From: Planctomycetota bacterium
GTDB lineage: Bacteria > Planctomycetota > Phycisphaerae > UBA1845
DNA: 45,338 bases
Direction: 5' to 3'
Assembly (NCBI GenBank): GCA_022562105.1
Contig: JADFPW010000002.1
Coordinates: 1 to 45,338 of the forward strand
Shown here: positions 9,507 through 18,819 of the stretch, piece after piece
How the letters are laid out: every line of letters begins with the position of its first letter
How positions within the stretch are numbered: the stretch's first letter is position 1
Notes under the pieces: generated by a model
Databases searched by the model: none
What the model saw: only the letters and a program-made list of their open reading frames with translations
What the model was told of the DNA's origin: nothing
Position numbers and translations under genes: made by a program

Positions 9507-12500
9507 TCAGGTGCTGATGCCGCAGCGGCGGCGCGCTTGGTCGATCATTTTTGCGACGGCGCTGCTCTGGCCATCTGCATCGGCCGACTGGATAACCGCG
9601 TCGGCAGAATCGACCTCCACGGTGCCCGTTGTCCGGTGGCTGATGGTGTCCGCATCCTGCGGCGTCTTCACCTTGCTTTCGATCGGGGCCGTCGCTGGGA
9701 CGGCCATGGCAGTGGAGACTCCTGTCCCGGACGCAGTGTTTCCATGGTCACCAGCCAGCGCGGCTAGCGAACCGGCGGGATGCGTCGCCCGAATGGAGGG
9801 GGCGTGTTCCAGCGTGGCAGCCAGTCGCTCCTGAGCGTGGGCGGCTTCGGTGACCCAATGTCGCAGCGTATCCGAGGCGGTGGCGGTGTGGGTTTGCAAT
9901 TGCTCGATTCGCTCATCTACCGCGGTGCGAAGCTCCTTGAACGTGGTCACACGTTCATGGGCTTCGAGACTGACTTTAGATAACCCGGCGAACACCTTGC
10001 GTACGGCCTTGCAAACATCGCCAAGCTGCTGGGCGTGGGCGTCGGCATCGGCCACCACCTGCTTGGGAGCGGCCAGGGCGCTTCCCAGTTTGTTCTCCAG
10101 GCGTTGGCTTCGCCCCAGGAGCCTGTCCAGCGTTTCCTGGATTCCGCCGGCTTGATCGACGAACTGTTTAGCCAGTCGCTGACCGTCTTCAAACATCTGC
10201 TGTTTGGCCTCCGCATGGGCAAACAGCTCGGTGAATACCTCGAGAGCGCGGGCCGACTCAGCGGAAGCCTCGGTGACGTTCTTGACGGATCGGGCAGCGT
10301 CGTCCTGGGCGGTGGCCAGTTCGGCGAGCAGCGCACGCGACTCGTCGTGTTGACGAGTGAGGGTCTTCGTCGTCTCCTGCTGGAGTTCCGATTGCTTTTT
10401 CTGACTGTCGGTCATCTCGGCCGCGGACTCCAGCGCGCGGCTAAGCTTGGTTTGGTGCTGCTGGCTTTCCGTGTTGAGGGTGCGGACTTTCTCGGCGGTG
10501 GCGGACAACGTCGTGAGGAGTTGGCGCATCCCCCCGACACCCCGTTCGACGAGTTGGGCGCCCTGCCGGGCTGCCTCGCCCGCGGTCTCGGCTTGCTCGG
10601 TTTTCTCGGCCAGATCAGTCTGAAGACCGGTCATCCGTTTCTCGAGCTCGACTCCCCCGTCGATGGCGTGTTTGATGCGCCGCTCGTGCAACTCGACGGC
10701 TGTTTCACTGGCCTCGTGGACTCGGCGGAGCTCGTCGATGGTGGAGTGGGTCCGCGACTCGATGGCGGCTGCCCCCTCGGTGGCGGATTGGAGCGTGGCG
10801 ACCAGGTGGTCGGCGGCGGCGTGGGCATCGGTGATGTTGCCGGTAACCATGGCGCTGATCTGCCGACCGGCCTGGTTGAGGGAGACCAATTGGTCGTCGA
10901 TTCGCCGGCCGCTCTCCAGGGTCGCTCTTAGTGCTTGATGCGTTCGATCGCACTCGGCGACCGTTTCGCTGACCAGCTGGTTCTGCTCACTGACGGCCAG
11001 GTGAGCGTCTTGGATGGCGCTCTCCAATTGCTCGGTAAGGCAGCGGCCGGCGTCGTTCTGCTCCTGCTGTTGGCCGTTGGCGTGCTCGTATCGCTCGACG
11101 AGCGTCGTGAGGTGCTCCATCCGGTTTCCAGCCGTTGCCAGGCCCTCCTGGAGTGCCACGTGGAGTTTCTCGGCGTGCTGGCAGGTGGCGCCGATGTTCG
11201 TCAATGTCGATTCCGTGGTGCGCTGGGCCGACTCGCAAGCGCCGATGGCTTCGGTGAGTTGCCCGAATGCGTGGCTCGCCTGGTGGGTCATCCTCTCCAC
11301 ATCGGACGAGGCGGACGCGATGGTCTTCTCCAGATGCTCGGTCAGGGCTGACGCCTGAGTATCCAGGCCATCGAGTCCGCGGCGCCCATCCTCGACTAGG
11401 GCCATACTGCGTCGGGATTCGGCGTCCAAGAGGCAGTGAATGCTTTCGGTCTCTGCTCGCAATTTCGCGACCCGTTCGTGGCTGTCTTCGACGGTGGTGG
11501 TCAATTGGTCCCGGGCGTGTTCGATGCCCGCCAAGCGATCCTGTACCGAGGCCAATCGAGTTTCCAATTCACCCGCCGCGTCCTGGTGACGTTCGATGGT
11601 GTTCACCGCTCTAGTGTGCAACGTATCCAGCTCGTTCTCCATATCGTCGGTGATCGATCGTCCTTGTTTCCATCGAGCCTCCAGGGTGCGGAATGCCTGG
11701 TCGGATTCGGCCTGCAGGCTGCACAATCGCTGCTCGACTTCCTCGAGATTGCGCTCGCGCAGATCAAGACGGTCCGCGATGGTCTTATAGGTTTCCTCCA
11801 GACCGCAGGCCCGCTGTTCCATCTTTTCAATTCGCTGCTGGGTGCTTTCGACCAGATGCGCGGCGGCGGCTTCCATCTGCTGCTGGGCGCTCGTCGCCGT
11901 GAGACGCACCTGTTCTTCGAGCTTCTCGGTCAAGCCGTCTAGAACGACCAGATGCGCGGCGGTGGCTTCCATCTGCTGTTGGGCGCCCGTCGACGTGAGA
12001 CGCACCTGTTCTTCGAGCTTCTCGGTCAAACCGCCCAGAACCGACTGGCCGTGGCTGGTGAGTGCCTCACATCCCTGATGGGTGGTTTCCCCAAGGGTAC
12101 GCTGGATCATCTGATGATCGGATTCGCGCCGCTTGGCATCGTCCCCAAGCGTGATCTTGAACTGAGCGTCGAGCTCACGCACTTCGTCCCGCACGCGCTC
12201 GCAGACGATGCGAATCCCGTCCAGATCCTCTTGGCGGTCCGCAAGCGTCGCGGCAGCCGCGGTACGGCTGTCGGCGATAGCGGCATTAACCTGGTCGCGC
12301 AGGCCATCGGCGGCACGCCGGTTGTCCGCGGTCAGCCCGGTCAGACGCTGGAGCTGGTCGTCGATCGTCTGCCGAGCCTTCTCGGCCAGTTCGTCGACGC
12401 GACCGCTCAACGCCCTGAGCAAAGGCCCTTGAGGGCCGAAGGAGTTACTGCTGGTTTCCAAGCTCTCTACCAGCCGGCCGAACTTCTCCTGGGCCACGTC

Positions 12501-12899
12501 GCCGGCGGCAGCGAGCTCCTCGACGAACTCAGCAAGCCCATCGCGAACCAACTCAGCTTGGTAGCACGCGGCGGTTACCTCCTGCTGCCGCTGCACCAGC
12601 ATCGCCGAAGCGTTTGCCCAGTCTTCACCCGTCAGAACCTGCATGGAGCCGGTCGTGGGATTGGCCTGGGGAACTTCCATCGGGCTTTCGGACGACGCGG
12701 CTTTCTGGGTAGCCCGCCCCGGACCGGATGCGGAATCTGAAGGGGCGCTTCCTGCACCGGTCAAGCCGGCTGCGCGAGTCCTCGCCTCGACGGCCTCCAG
12801 GATTTCCTCGGCTCGTTCGGACAGGGCTTCCGATTCAGCCGGATCGGTGGCCGGTGGCGCGATTTCGACGCGTTCAGTCTTCTTCTCAGGCGGTTGCAT
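9507..12899 (-). CDS. Very long coiled-coil protein (about 1130 aa), function unknown
   Basis: Long ORF dense in E/Q/A/R/L with heptad-like patterns; likely start MQPPEKKTERVEI at 12899 (ORF to 12968). Confidence 0.75.
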   Translation of the reverse strand: MQPPEKKTERVEIAPPATDPAESEALSERAEEILEAVEARTRAAGLTGAGSAPSDSASGPGRATQKAASSESPMEVPQANPTTGSMQVLTGEDWANASAMLVQRQQEVTAACYQAELVRDGLAEFVEELAAAGDVAQEKFGRLVESLETSSNSFGPQGPLLRALSGRVDELAEKARQTIDDQLQRLTGLTADNRRAADGLRDQVNAAIADSRTAAAATLADRQEDLDGIRIVCERVRDEVRELDAQFKITLGDDAKRRESDHQMIQRTLGETTHQGCEALTSHGQSVLGGLTEKLEEQVRLTSTGAQQQMEATAAHLVVLDGLTEKLEEQVRLTATSAQQQMEAAAAHLVESTQQRIEKMEQRACGLEETYKTIADRLDLRERNLEEVEQRLCSLQAESDQAFRTLEARWKQGRSITDDMENELDTLHTRAVNTIERHQDAAGELETRLASVQDRLAGIEHARDQLTTTVEDSHERVAKLRAETESIHCLLDAESRRSMALVEDGRRGLDGLDTQASALTEHLEKTIASASSDVERMTHQASHAFGQLTEAIGACESAQRTTESTLTNIGATCQHAEKLHVALQEGLATAGNRMEHLTTLVERYEHANGQQQEQNDAGRCLTEQLESAIQDAHLAVSEQNQLVSETVAECDRTHQALRATLESGRRIDDQLVSLNQAGRQISAMVTGNITDAHAAADHLVATLQSATEGAAAIESRTHSTIDELRRVHEASETAVELHERRIKHAIDGGVELEKRMTGLQTDLAEKTEQAETAGEAARQGAQLVERGVGGMRQLLTTLSATAEKVRTLNTESQQHQTKLSRALESAAEMTDSQKKQSELQQETTKTLTRQHDESRALLAELATAQDDAARSVKNVTEASAESARALEVFTELFAHAEAKQQMFEDGQRLAKQFVDQAGGIQETLDRLLGRSQRLENKLGSALAAPKQVVADADAHAQQLGDVCKAVRKVFAGLSKVSLEAHERVTTFKELRTAVDERIEQLQTHTATASDTLRHWVTEAAHAQERLAATLEHAPSIRATHPAGSLAALAGDHGNTASGTGVSTAMAVPATAPIESKVKTPQDADTISHRTTGTVEVDSADAVIQSADADGQSSAVAKMIDQARRRCGIST
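11851..12042. repeat. 96-bp in-frame tandem duplication (2 copies) inside the coiled-coil gene
   Basis: ACCAGATGCGCGGCGG(C/T)GGCTTCCATCTGCTG(C/T)TGGGCGC... repeated at 11851-11946 and 11947-12042; protein LTEKLEEQVRLT(S/A)T(G/S)AQQQMEA(T/A)AAHLV repeated. Confidence 0.92.
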
Positions 12900-13170
12900 G
12901 GCGATTATCCCGAGCACACCTACGACCATCGACACCCGATACCGGTTCGGGGCGCAGCTCGCAGGCACCAGGTTCCGATCGAATCATCGGAACGGTGCCC
13001 TGGCGACTCAAGTTATCGGGCAGTGGCCGCAAAGAAGATGGGGCGGAAACGGGCGATCGAGGCGAGCTTCGGCCTCGTCTAAGCCGGTCGCCCGCGAACG
13101 CTCAGCCGTCGGTCGGCTGATTCAGCCGCGACCGCGCCGCATCGGCCGAGTTGTATAGGGGCTAAGGTTT

Positions 13171-13338
13171 TCAACGGACCGGGTCGGTGACGACGCTGAG
13201 CCGGACTGCGGCGAGGGTGTGAGGCGCTTCCATTTGCTGGGGCACCGCGCTGGTATGCTGTTCGATCAGATTGAGGAGCCATGTGCTCGTCCCCATCGAC
13301 AGGAACAGCAGCGACAAAACCAGGACGGTACGTCTCAT
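13171..13338 (-). CDS. Small single-TM hypothetical protein
   Basis: MRRTVLVLSLLFLSMGTSTWLLNLIEQ hydrophobic N-terminus; internal start of ORF 13171..13404. Confidence 0.4.
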   Translation of the reverse strand: MRRTVLVLSLLFLSMGTSTWLLNLIEQHTSAVPQQMEAPHTLAAVRLSVVTDPVR

Positions 13339-13452
13339 CGAATCAATCTGGGCTTCTTCTTGGGAGGTTGTGGACCTCGCATCCCGCGTAGCTGCGCAGT
13401 CCAACAGTATTATCGGTCGAAGAGGGTGGAAAAGTTTGGAGATCTTTGCCGG

Positions 13453-13803
13453 TTACGATTCAGGCTCGATCGTGACGGTGAGGGACTTGGACGTGAACTG
13501 ATCGCGATAGAGTTCGGCCCGCTCCTTGTGGGTGACCAGCAGAAGAGACACACCACGGGTATGGGCTTCGTCGGTTCGAGCCACCGCATCTTCCATGGTT
13601 AGCGGAGTCAGCTTGAGAATGGTCAGCACGACGTGCTCGAAAACGTTGACGTCGTCGTTGTGCAGCAGCACTCGATAGGGCGGAAGGCGCCGGGGGATCG
13701 GACGAGCCGGTTTCTTGGTCGGTGCGACGGCCACCGCTACGCCATGGTCATGGCCGGCCTTGGACTCATCATCCGGGTTGGGGGGACGCTGCGGGTCGGC
13801 CAT
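13453..13803 (-). CDS. clpS: ATP-dependent Clp protease adaptor ClpS
   Basis: PPYRVLLHNDDVNVFEHVVLTILKLTPLTMEDAVARTDEAHTRGVSLLLVTHKERAELYRDQF matches the ClpS core. Confidence 0.93.
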   Translation of the reverse strand: MADPQRPPNPDDESKAGHDHGVAVAVAPTKKPARPIPRRLPPYRVLLHNDDVNVFEHVVLTILKLTPLTMEDAVARTDEAHTRGVSLLLVTHKERAELYRDQFTSKSLTVTIEPES

Positions 13804-14146
13804 CTTCTACCTCCGGGTCTGGGGTGAAGGCTCACGCCCGAACAGTTGCACCCACGCCGATGGCGCTGCCACCCTGAGTCTAGGAGTTCCAGCGCCCAGC
13901 GGCAAGTGGAATCTGCCTCCGTCGGCCGATGAACCTCGGGGTGGAAAGTGCGTCTGCTGAAAGGACATGGAGACTGATGGCCGGCTTCCGGCACGATGCA
14001 GCGTCAATGAAGGCTTCGGACTGGACGCCGGGTTGATCCATCCAATCCCGTGCCGCTAGACTCCCACCACCCCACGCGACACGGGGAAATCGAGGTCCAC
14101 CGACGTCAGGGTGGAAATCGACGGTCGTGTTGCTACAGGACGAACC

Positions 14147-15466
14147 ATGCGAATCACCGTTGCAGGAACAGGCTATGTGGGCCTGGTGACAGCCGCCTGC
14201 CTGGCAGGCACCGGGAACACCGTACTGGGATATGACACGAACGAGCGGCGGATTGCCGAACTTGAGGACGGCCTGTGCCCCATCTTCGAACCGGGATTGC
14301 CGGAACTGCTGAGCCAGGGTCGCCAAACCGGCCGGATGACTTTCACCACCAGCCTCGAAAAAGCGGCGGCCCATGCATCCGTCGTGTTCGTCGCCATCGG
14401 AACGCCGCCCCAGCCGGACGGCTCGGCCGACATGGGCTACGTCGAGTCGTTCGCCACTGCACTGGCCCCCCTGATTACCCGCACCACCATCCTGGTGATG
14501 AAAAGCACCGTCCCAGTGGGCACCGGCGAGAAGCTCGAGAAACTGATCAACGCCCGATCCAAGAAACGGGTCCACCTGGTCAGCAATCCGGAGTTCCTCA
14601 AGGAGGGATCGGCGGTCAACGATTTCCAGCGTCCCGACCGCGTCATCATCGGAGCCGACGACCATGACGCTGCCCAGATCGTCCGGGATCTCTACGTCCC
14701 CTTCGTCCGCAACCAGCGCCCGATCCTGATCATGCGCCGGGCCGCTGCCGAGATGACCAAGTACGCCTCGAATGCGTTTCTGGCTGCCCGTATCAGCCTG
14801 ATAAACGAGATTGCCAATATCTGCGATGCCTGTGGGATCGACGTCGAGGAGGTCCGCCGAGGGATGGGGACCGATCAGCGAATCGGTTTCCAGTTCCTCT
14901 ACCCCGGCGCGGGATACGGGGGGAGCTGCTTTCCGAAGGACGTGCCCGCCCTTTGTCACATAGCCATCTCGCACGGGGTGACGCCGCGCATGCTCAACGC
15001 GGTCCACGAGGTCAACGAGGCCCAGAAACAGCTAATCCTGCAGAAGATTACCCGGCGATTTGATGACCAGTTGACGGATTTGACGGTGGCGGTCTGGGGC
15101 ATCGCATTCAAGCCGAACACCGACGACATCCGCGATGGTCCGGCAGTAGACCTGATCGACGGTTTGCTCGATCGAGGGGCGTCGGTCCGCCTCCATGATC
15201 CCCAGGCAATGGGCCAGGCGCGGGCCCGATACGAAGATCGGATCGAGTATTTCGATGACTGCTATGAAGCTATCGACGGGGCGAACGCCCTGGCCATCTG
15301 CACCGAATGGAACGAGTTTCGTAGCCCCGACTTCGACCGGATTCGCAACGGGCTCGCCCAACCGATTATCTTTGACGGGCGCAACCTTTACGAGCCCGAG
15401 ACCATGCGGCGGGCCAGGCTCGAATACTATCCGATAGGCAGACCCGCCGTGACCCATGTCGAGTGA
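14147..15466 (+). CDS. ugd: UDP-glucose/GDP-mannose dehydrogenase family (UDP-glucose 6-dehydrogenase)
   Basis: MRITVAGTGYVGLVTAACLAGTGNTVLGYD; GYGGSCFPKDVPAL; GIAFKPNTDDIRDGPA; start ATG 14147 within ORF 14111.. Confidence 0.93.
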   Translation: MRITVAGTGYVGLVTAACLAGTGNTVLGYDTNERRIAELEDGLCPIFEPGLPELLSQGRQTGRMTFTTSLEKAAAHASVVFVAIGTPPQPDGSADMGYVESFATALAPLITRTTILVMKSTVPVGTGEKLEKLINARSKKRVHLVSNPEFLKEGSAVNDFQRPDRVIIGADDHDAAQIVRDLYVPFVRNQRPILIMRRAAAEMTKYASNAFLAARISLINEIANICDACGIDVEEVRRGMGTDQRIGFQFLYPGAGYGGSCFPKDVPALCHIAISHGVTPRMLNAVHEVNEAQKQLILQKITRRFDDQLTDLTVAVWGIAFKPNTDDIRDGPAVDLIDGLLDRGASVRLHDPQAMGQARARYEDRIEYFDDCYEAIDGANALAICTEWNEFRSPDFDRIRNGLAQPIIFDGRNLYEPETMRRARLEYYPIGRPAVTHVE

Positions 15467-15544
15467 ACCTGTTTGCCACCGCCGGCACTCCGCTACTCGT
15501 GGTTCGACGGGTGGCAGCCGCGTGCCTGAGCAATCGAAAGTAAA

Positions 15545-16192
15545 ATGTACCTACAAGCCGTCATTTTCGATCTTGACGGTGTGCTGATCGACTCGGCCGA
15601 TGCCCACCTCCGCAGTTGGCAGGAGTTGGCGGCCGAGATCGGGAGCGACATCACGCGGGAGCAGTTCCTATCGACGTTTGGTCGGCAGAATCGCGACGTC
15701 ATCCCGGCGCTATTCGGGATACACGACGCGGTCGAAGTGGAGCGCCTCGGCGAACGGAAGGAGGCGCTCTACCGTGACTGCATTCGCGGAAACGTCCCCG
15801 CGTGCGAACACGCCGCGGATCTGGTTGGTGAGTGTGTGTCGGCTGGCTTGAAGCTGGCCGTCGGCTCGTCGGGACACCCGTTGAACATCGAAATTGCCCT
15901 GCAGGAGATGGGGATCGCCGACTGTTTCAAGGCCGTCGTCACCGGATACGACGTCACCCGGGGCAAGCCGGACCCCGAGGTATTCCTGCTGGCCGCCGAG
16001 CGATTGTCGGTGGAGCCGCAACGGTGCGTGGTCATCGAAGACGCCCCGGCGGGGATTGCCGCTGCCCGGGCGGGCGGGATGTACGCGGTGGGGATCACCA
16101 CCGGCCACACCGCCGAGGCGTTGATCGGAGCCCACCTGATCGTAGATTCGCTGGCTGAGCTGTCCCCGACGATCCTCGCGGAGTTAGTTTAG
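15545..16192 (+). CDS. HAD hydrolase, beta-phosphoglucomutase-like subfamily
   Basis: VIFDLDGVLIDSADAH; AVGSSGHP; GKPDPEVFLLAAERL; VIEDAPAGIAAARAGGM. Confidence 0.9.
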   Translation: MYLQAVIFDLDGVLIDSADAHLRSWQELAAEIGSDITREQFLSTFGRQNRDVIPALFGIHDAVEVERLGERKEALYRDCIRGNVPACEHAADLVGECVSAGLKLAVGSSGHPLNIEIALQEMGIADCFKAVVTGYDVTRGKPDPEVFLLAAERLSVEPQRCVVIEDAPAGIAAARAGGMYAVGITTGHTAEALIGAHLIVDSLAELSPTILAELV

Positions 16193-16213
16193 TGATTCAT
16201 GTGAATAGCCACC

Positions 16214-16276
16214 TATCCGAGCCCCGACCGTAAGGGAGGGGGACGGAAAAACCGCTCCCTTACGGTCACGGCTCAG
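16214..16276. repeat. Palindromic intergenic repeat forming a large hairpin between convergent genes
   Basis: GAGCCCCGACCGTAAGGGAG ... CTCCCTTACGGTCACGGCTC (18/20 complementary); partial second copy at 41383-41410. Confidence 0.8.
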
Positions 16277-16329
16277 TTTACAAAAACAACGCTACGGATG
16301 AAGCACTACACTAGCCCGATGGTCGCGAG

Positions 16330-17841
16330 CTACTTGACGTATCCCAGCCCGCGGAGGCGTTTCACGTCGTCCGGGGCAAGGTCAGCCTCGCCACCCGCTT
16401 CGTAGGTAGCGGCGACGGCCTTCATCGACGTCTGCCAATCGGCCAGCAACGCACGAAGACGCTGCTGCCCCTCGCCACCGGTTGCGGCGAGTGGCGATTG
16501 CTCGGATGGATCAGCCACGAGGTCGTAGAACTCCCACCGGCCGTCCTCCTCCTGGTGGATGAGTTTTCTGCCGTCGGCCACGACCGCCCGCCAATGCTGG
16601 GACTTCTTGTACTTCTCGCCGGTGGTTTGCCGGGTGAAGTACCAGGAGGTTTCCAACTCGAAGAAGACGGGGTCGGAGGCAGATCGCGGATCAGCCAAGA
16701 GCGAGCGCCCGTGAATCGTTGGCCCGGGCTCCACACCGGCCAACTCCAAGATCGTGGGATGCAGGTCGATCAAGTTGACCAGTCGGTCGTCCACCGTGGC
16801 GGTCTTCTGGTTGGGCGTCTTGACAATCAACGGCACGTGCAGCGATTCGACGTACAGGTCGTTCTTGTGCCCTTTGGTGCCGTGCTCGAAGAACGACTCG
16901 CCGTGGTCCGCGGTCAATAGGATCGCCGTCGAATCCCATAGCTCCAGCTCCTTCAACGTCGCCCAAAACCGGCCGAGCATCGCGTCGGTGCAGGCGATCT
17001 CGCCGTCGTATTGGGCGATCACGTAGTCCATCTGCGCCGGCGTCGCCTTCTCCGTCACGGTGCCGCCGATTTCGTAGTCGGTCACATCAATCGGCTCGGC
17101 CGACTCGGGCACGAAGCGCCGGTCGAACGGTGGAGGAGGAATGTAGTCGTAGTGCGGATCCCAGACGTAGACGAAGAGAAAGAACGGGCGGCTTGTGCTG
17201 CGCTTGTGGCGTAGGAAATCGTTCACCGCGGCCTCGACCTTGGCATTGGTGATGTCCTTGGCCGCCGCCTTGTCCCCACCCGGGGTGATCGGCGAGTCGA
17301 CGTATAGGCCGAAACCCTGATTCAGGTTGTGCTTGCGACTCAGATAGGGACCGCTGACCACGGCGGCTCGCTGATAGCCGGCTGGGGCTAGTAGTTCGGC
17401 GATCGTGGTGTAGGCATCGCCCAGTCGATCTTTCGGGCCGAGAACCTGGTGGGCGGTCGGGTACAGCCCGGTGAACATGCTGGCATGCGAGGTCAGCGTC
17501 CAGGACGTCACCGCATGTGCCCGCGAGTACCGCGTCGCCTGCCGGGCCAAGGCGTCGATATGAGGCGTAACCGGCCGATGGTAGCCGTAGCTCCCGACGT
17601 GATCCGCCCGGAGCGACTCAACGGTGATCAGCAGGATGTTGGGCTTCGACGCCCCTGGCGACTGGGACCGACTCGCATCCCCAGCCCGATCTCCACAGCC
17701 GCCAGCCGCCAGCACGACCGCCATCGTCAGCGACAGGCCTCTGACACATCGGACGCGACATCCCGACCGCCCGGTTGCCCAAAGCCCATCGACCGGGAAT
17801 CCCTGCCCATCAGGCATGGTTTGTCTCCGAATTGCCAACAT
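16330..17841 (-). CDS. Sulfatase-like (PF00884) lipoprotein
   Basis: NILLITVESLRADHVGSYGYHRPVTP, TLTSHASMFTGLYPTAHQ, TADHGESFFEHG; VVLAAGGC lipobox; plausible start MLAIRRQT at 17841 (ORF track start at 18102 runs antisense through tRNA-Asn). Confidence 0.87.
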   Translation of the reverse strand: MLAIRRQTMPDGQGFPVDGLWATGRSGCRVRCVRGLSLTMAVVLAAGGCGDRAGDASRSQSPGASKPNILLITVESLRADHVGSYGYHRPVTPHIDALARQATRYSRAHAVTSWTLTSHASMFTGLYPTAHQVLGPKDRLGDAYTTIAELLAPAGYQRAAVVSGPYLSRKHNLNQGFGLYVDSPITPGGDKAAAKDITNAKVEAAVNDFLRHKRSTSRPFFLFVYVWDPHYDYIPPPPFDRRFVPESAEPIDVTDYEIGGTVTEKATPAQMDYVIAQYDGEIACTDAMLGRFWATLKELELWDSTAILLTADHGESFFEHGTKGHKNDLYVESLHVPLIVKTPNQKTATVDDRLVNLIDLHPTILELAGVEPGPTIHGRSLLADPRSASDPVFFELETSWYFTRQTTGEKYKKSQHWRAVVADGRKLIHQEEDGRWEFYDLVADPSEQSPLAATGGEGQQRLRALLADWQTSMKAVAATYEAGGEADLAPDDVKRLRGLGYVK

Positions 17842-18018
17842 GTTCCCAGCCGAAGCGGCCGCCTCAGTTGCCTGCGCTGATCCTCCGTATTTGGCCGGGG
17901 AATGATACACCCATGCAATCCGATCCGCCCGGTCGCCAGTCGGCTCGTTGACACGACAGACCTGGTCGATAGAGTGGATGATCCAGTATTTGCGACCCTG
18001 CCGTCCCGGCGGCCAGGA

Positions 18019-18091
18019 TCCCCGATAGCTCAATTGGTAGAGCGAGCGGCTGTTAACCGCTAGGTCGTAGGTTCGAGTCCTACTCGGGGAG
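18019..18091 (+). tRNA. tRNA-Asn (GTT)
   Basis: Complete cloverleaf: TCCCCGA/TCGGGGA acceptor, GCTC..GAGC D stem, AGCGG-CTGTTAA-CCGCT anticodon arm, GTAGG-TTCGAGT-CCTAC T arm, discriminator G. Confidence 0.96.
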
Positions 18092-18490
18092 GTGTAATCC
18101 ACTGCTATTCAAGGACTTACAACACTCTTCCGTTTCGCATGCTGCTGGAAAACTACCGTTTTGCCCGTTCGTCAATCGCGCCAGAGCATGCACCACTCGA
18201 CTGCAAAGGTGCGACTACCAGCGATAAGCGAACAAACACTCCTAGCAGCGTTCCACCGCGGGGTTGTGGGCTCGAGTCAACCGATTGGTCGCCGATCGAC
18301 TCGCGGCCGGCTCTTCGCCACCACCGGCAGCTAACGGGACCGCACCCCGTACAGGCAACGCGAAATCGAGCGAGCCGCCGGGGCCATCTGGAAGGAGTTG
18401 CGACTGTGCTCACACGCCCCCGAGGATCACGTGTCCAGATGGGACGTGGCAAGTCTTGCTCGCGGCGCGGAACCGGGCTTGAATTGGTGG

Positions 18491-18532
18491 AATAGAGTCT
18501 CCGGCACCCAATGTGGTAATTACCACTCTATT
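18491..18532. promoter_or_regulatory. Nested inverted repeats with a 14-bp perfect palindrome
   Basis: AATAGAGT ... ACTCTATT arms enclosing GTGGTAATTACCAC (18513-18526). Confidence 0.45.
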
Positions 18533-18819
18533 GGCAGCCCGCCGTCTGAGGGCAACTTGTTGCCAGGACGGATGGTAGCCGCAATCGTCGAGGCAATGAG
18601 GGCCAGCCGACCAAGATGGACGGCATGGGTTCGATAGGCGCGGGGATGCTGTCCGTCGACCGTTTCAGCCGGTTGCCCCGTCGGAGTAACGGGCTGAGGG
18701 TTGAGAGTGGGTCCAGGTTCAAACCGCTCCACCACGCGATCGCCATGATCCAACCTCCCTTTCAGGTCCAGATTCCGTATGATCCTAACATACGGACTGG
18801 ATCTGTTCTTGGGGGCAGG

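Noticed and set aside
13880-15007. 375-aa minus-strand ORF antisense to ugd
   Set aside because: Mirror-frame artefact; ugd on plus strand is unambiguous
15545-16192. HAD beta-phosphoglucomutase-like gene as part of the GH94 pathway
   Set aside because: GH94 phosphorolysis of beta-glucans yields alpha-glucose-1-phosphate, not the beta anomer; the gene is separated by a convergent gene and tRNA
18019-18091. tRNA-Asn as an integration site of a genomic island
   Set aside because: No integrase and no repeated 3' tRNA end found in the window
17842-18102. N-terminal extension of the third sulfatase-like ORF
   Set aside because: Would be translated antisense through tRNA-Asn and precedes the signal peptide; true start is downstream
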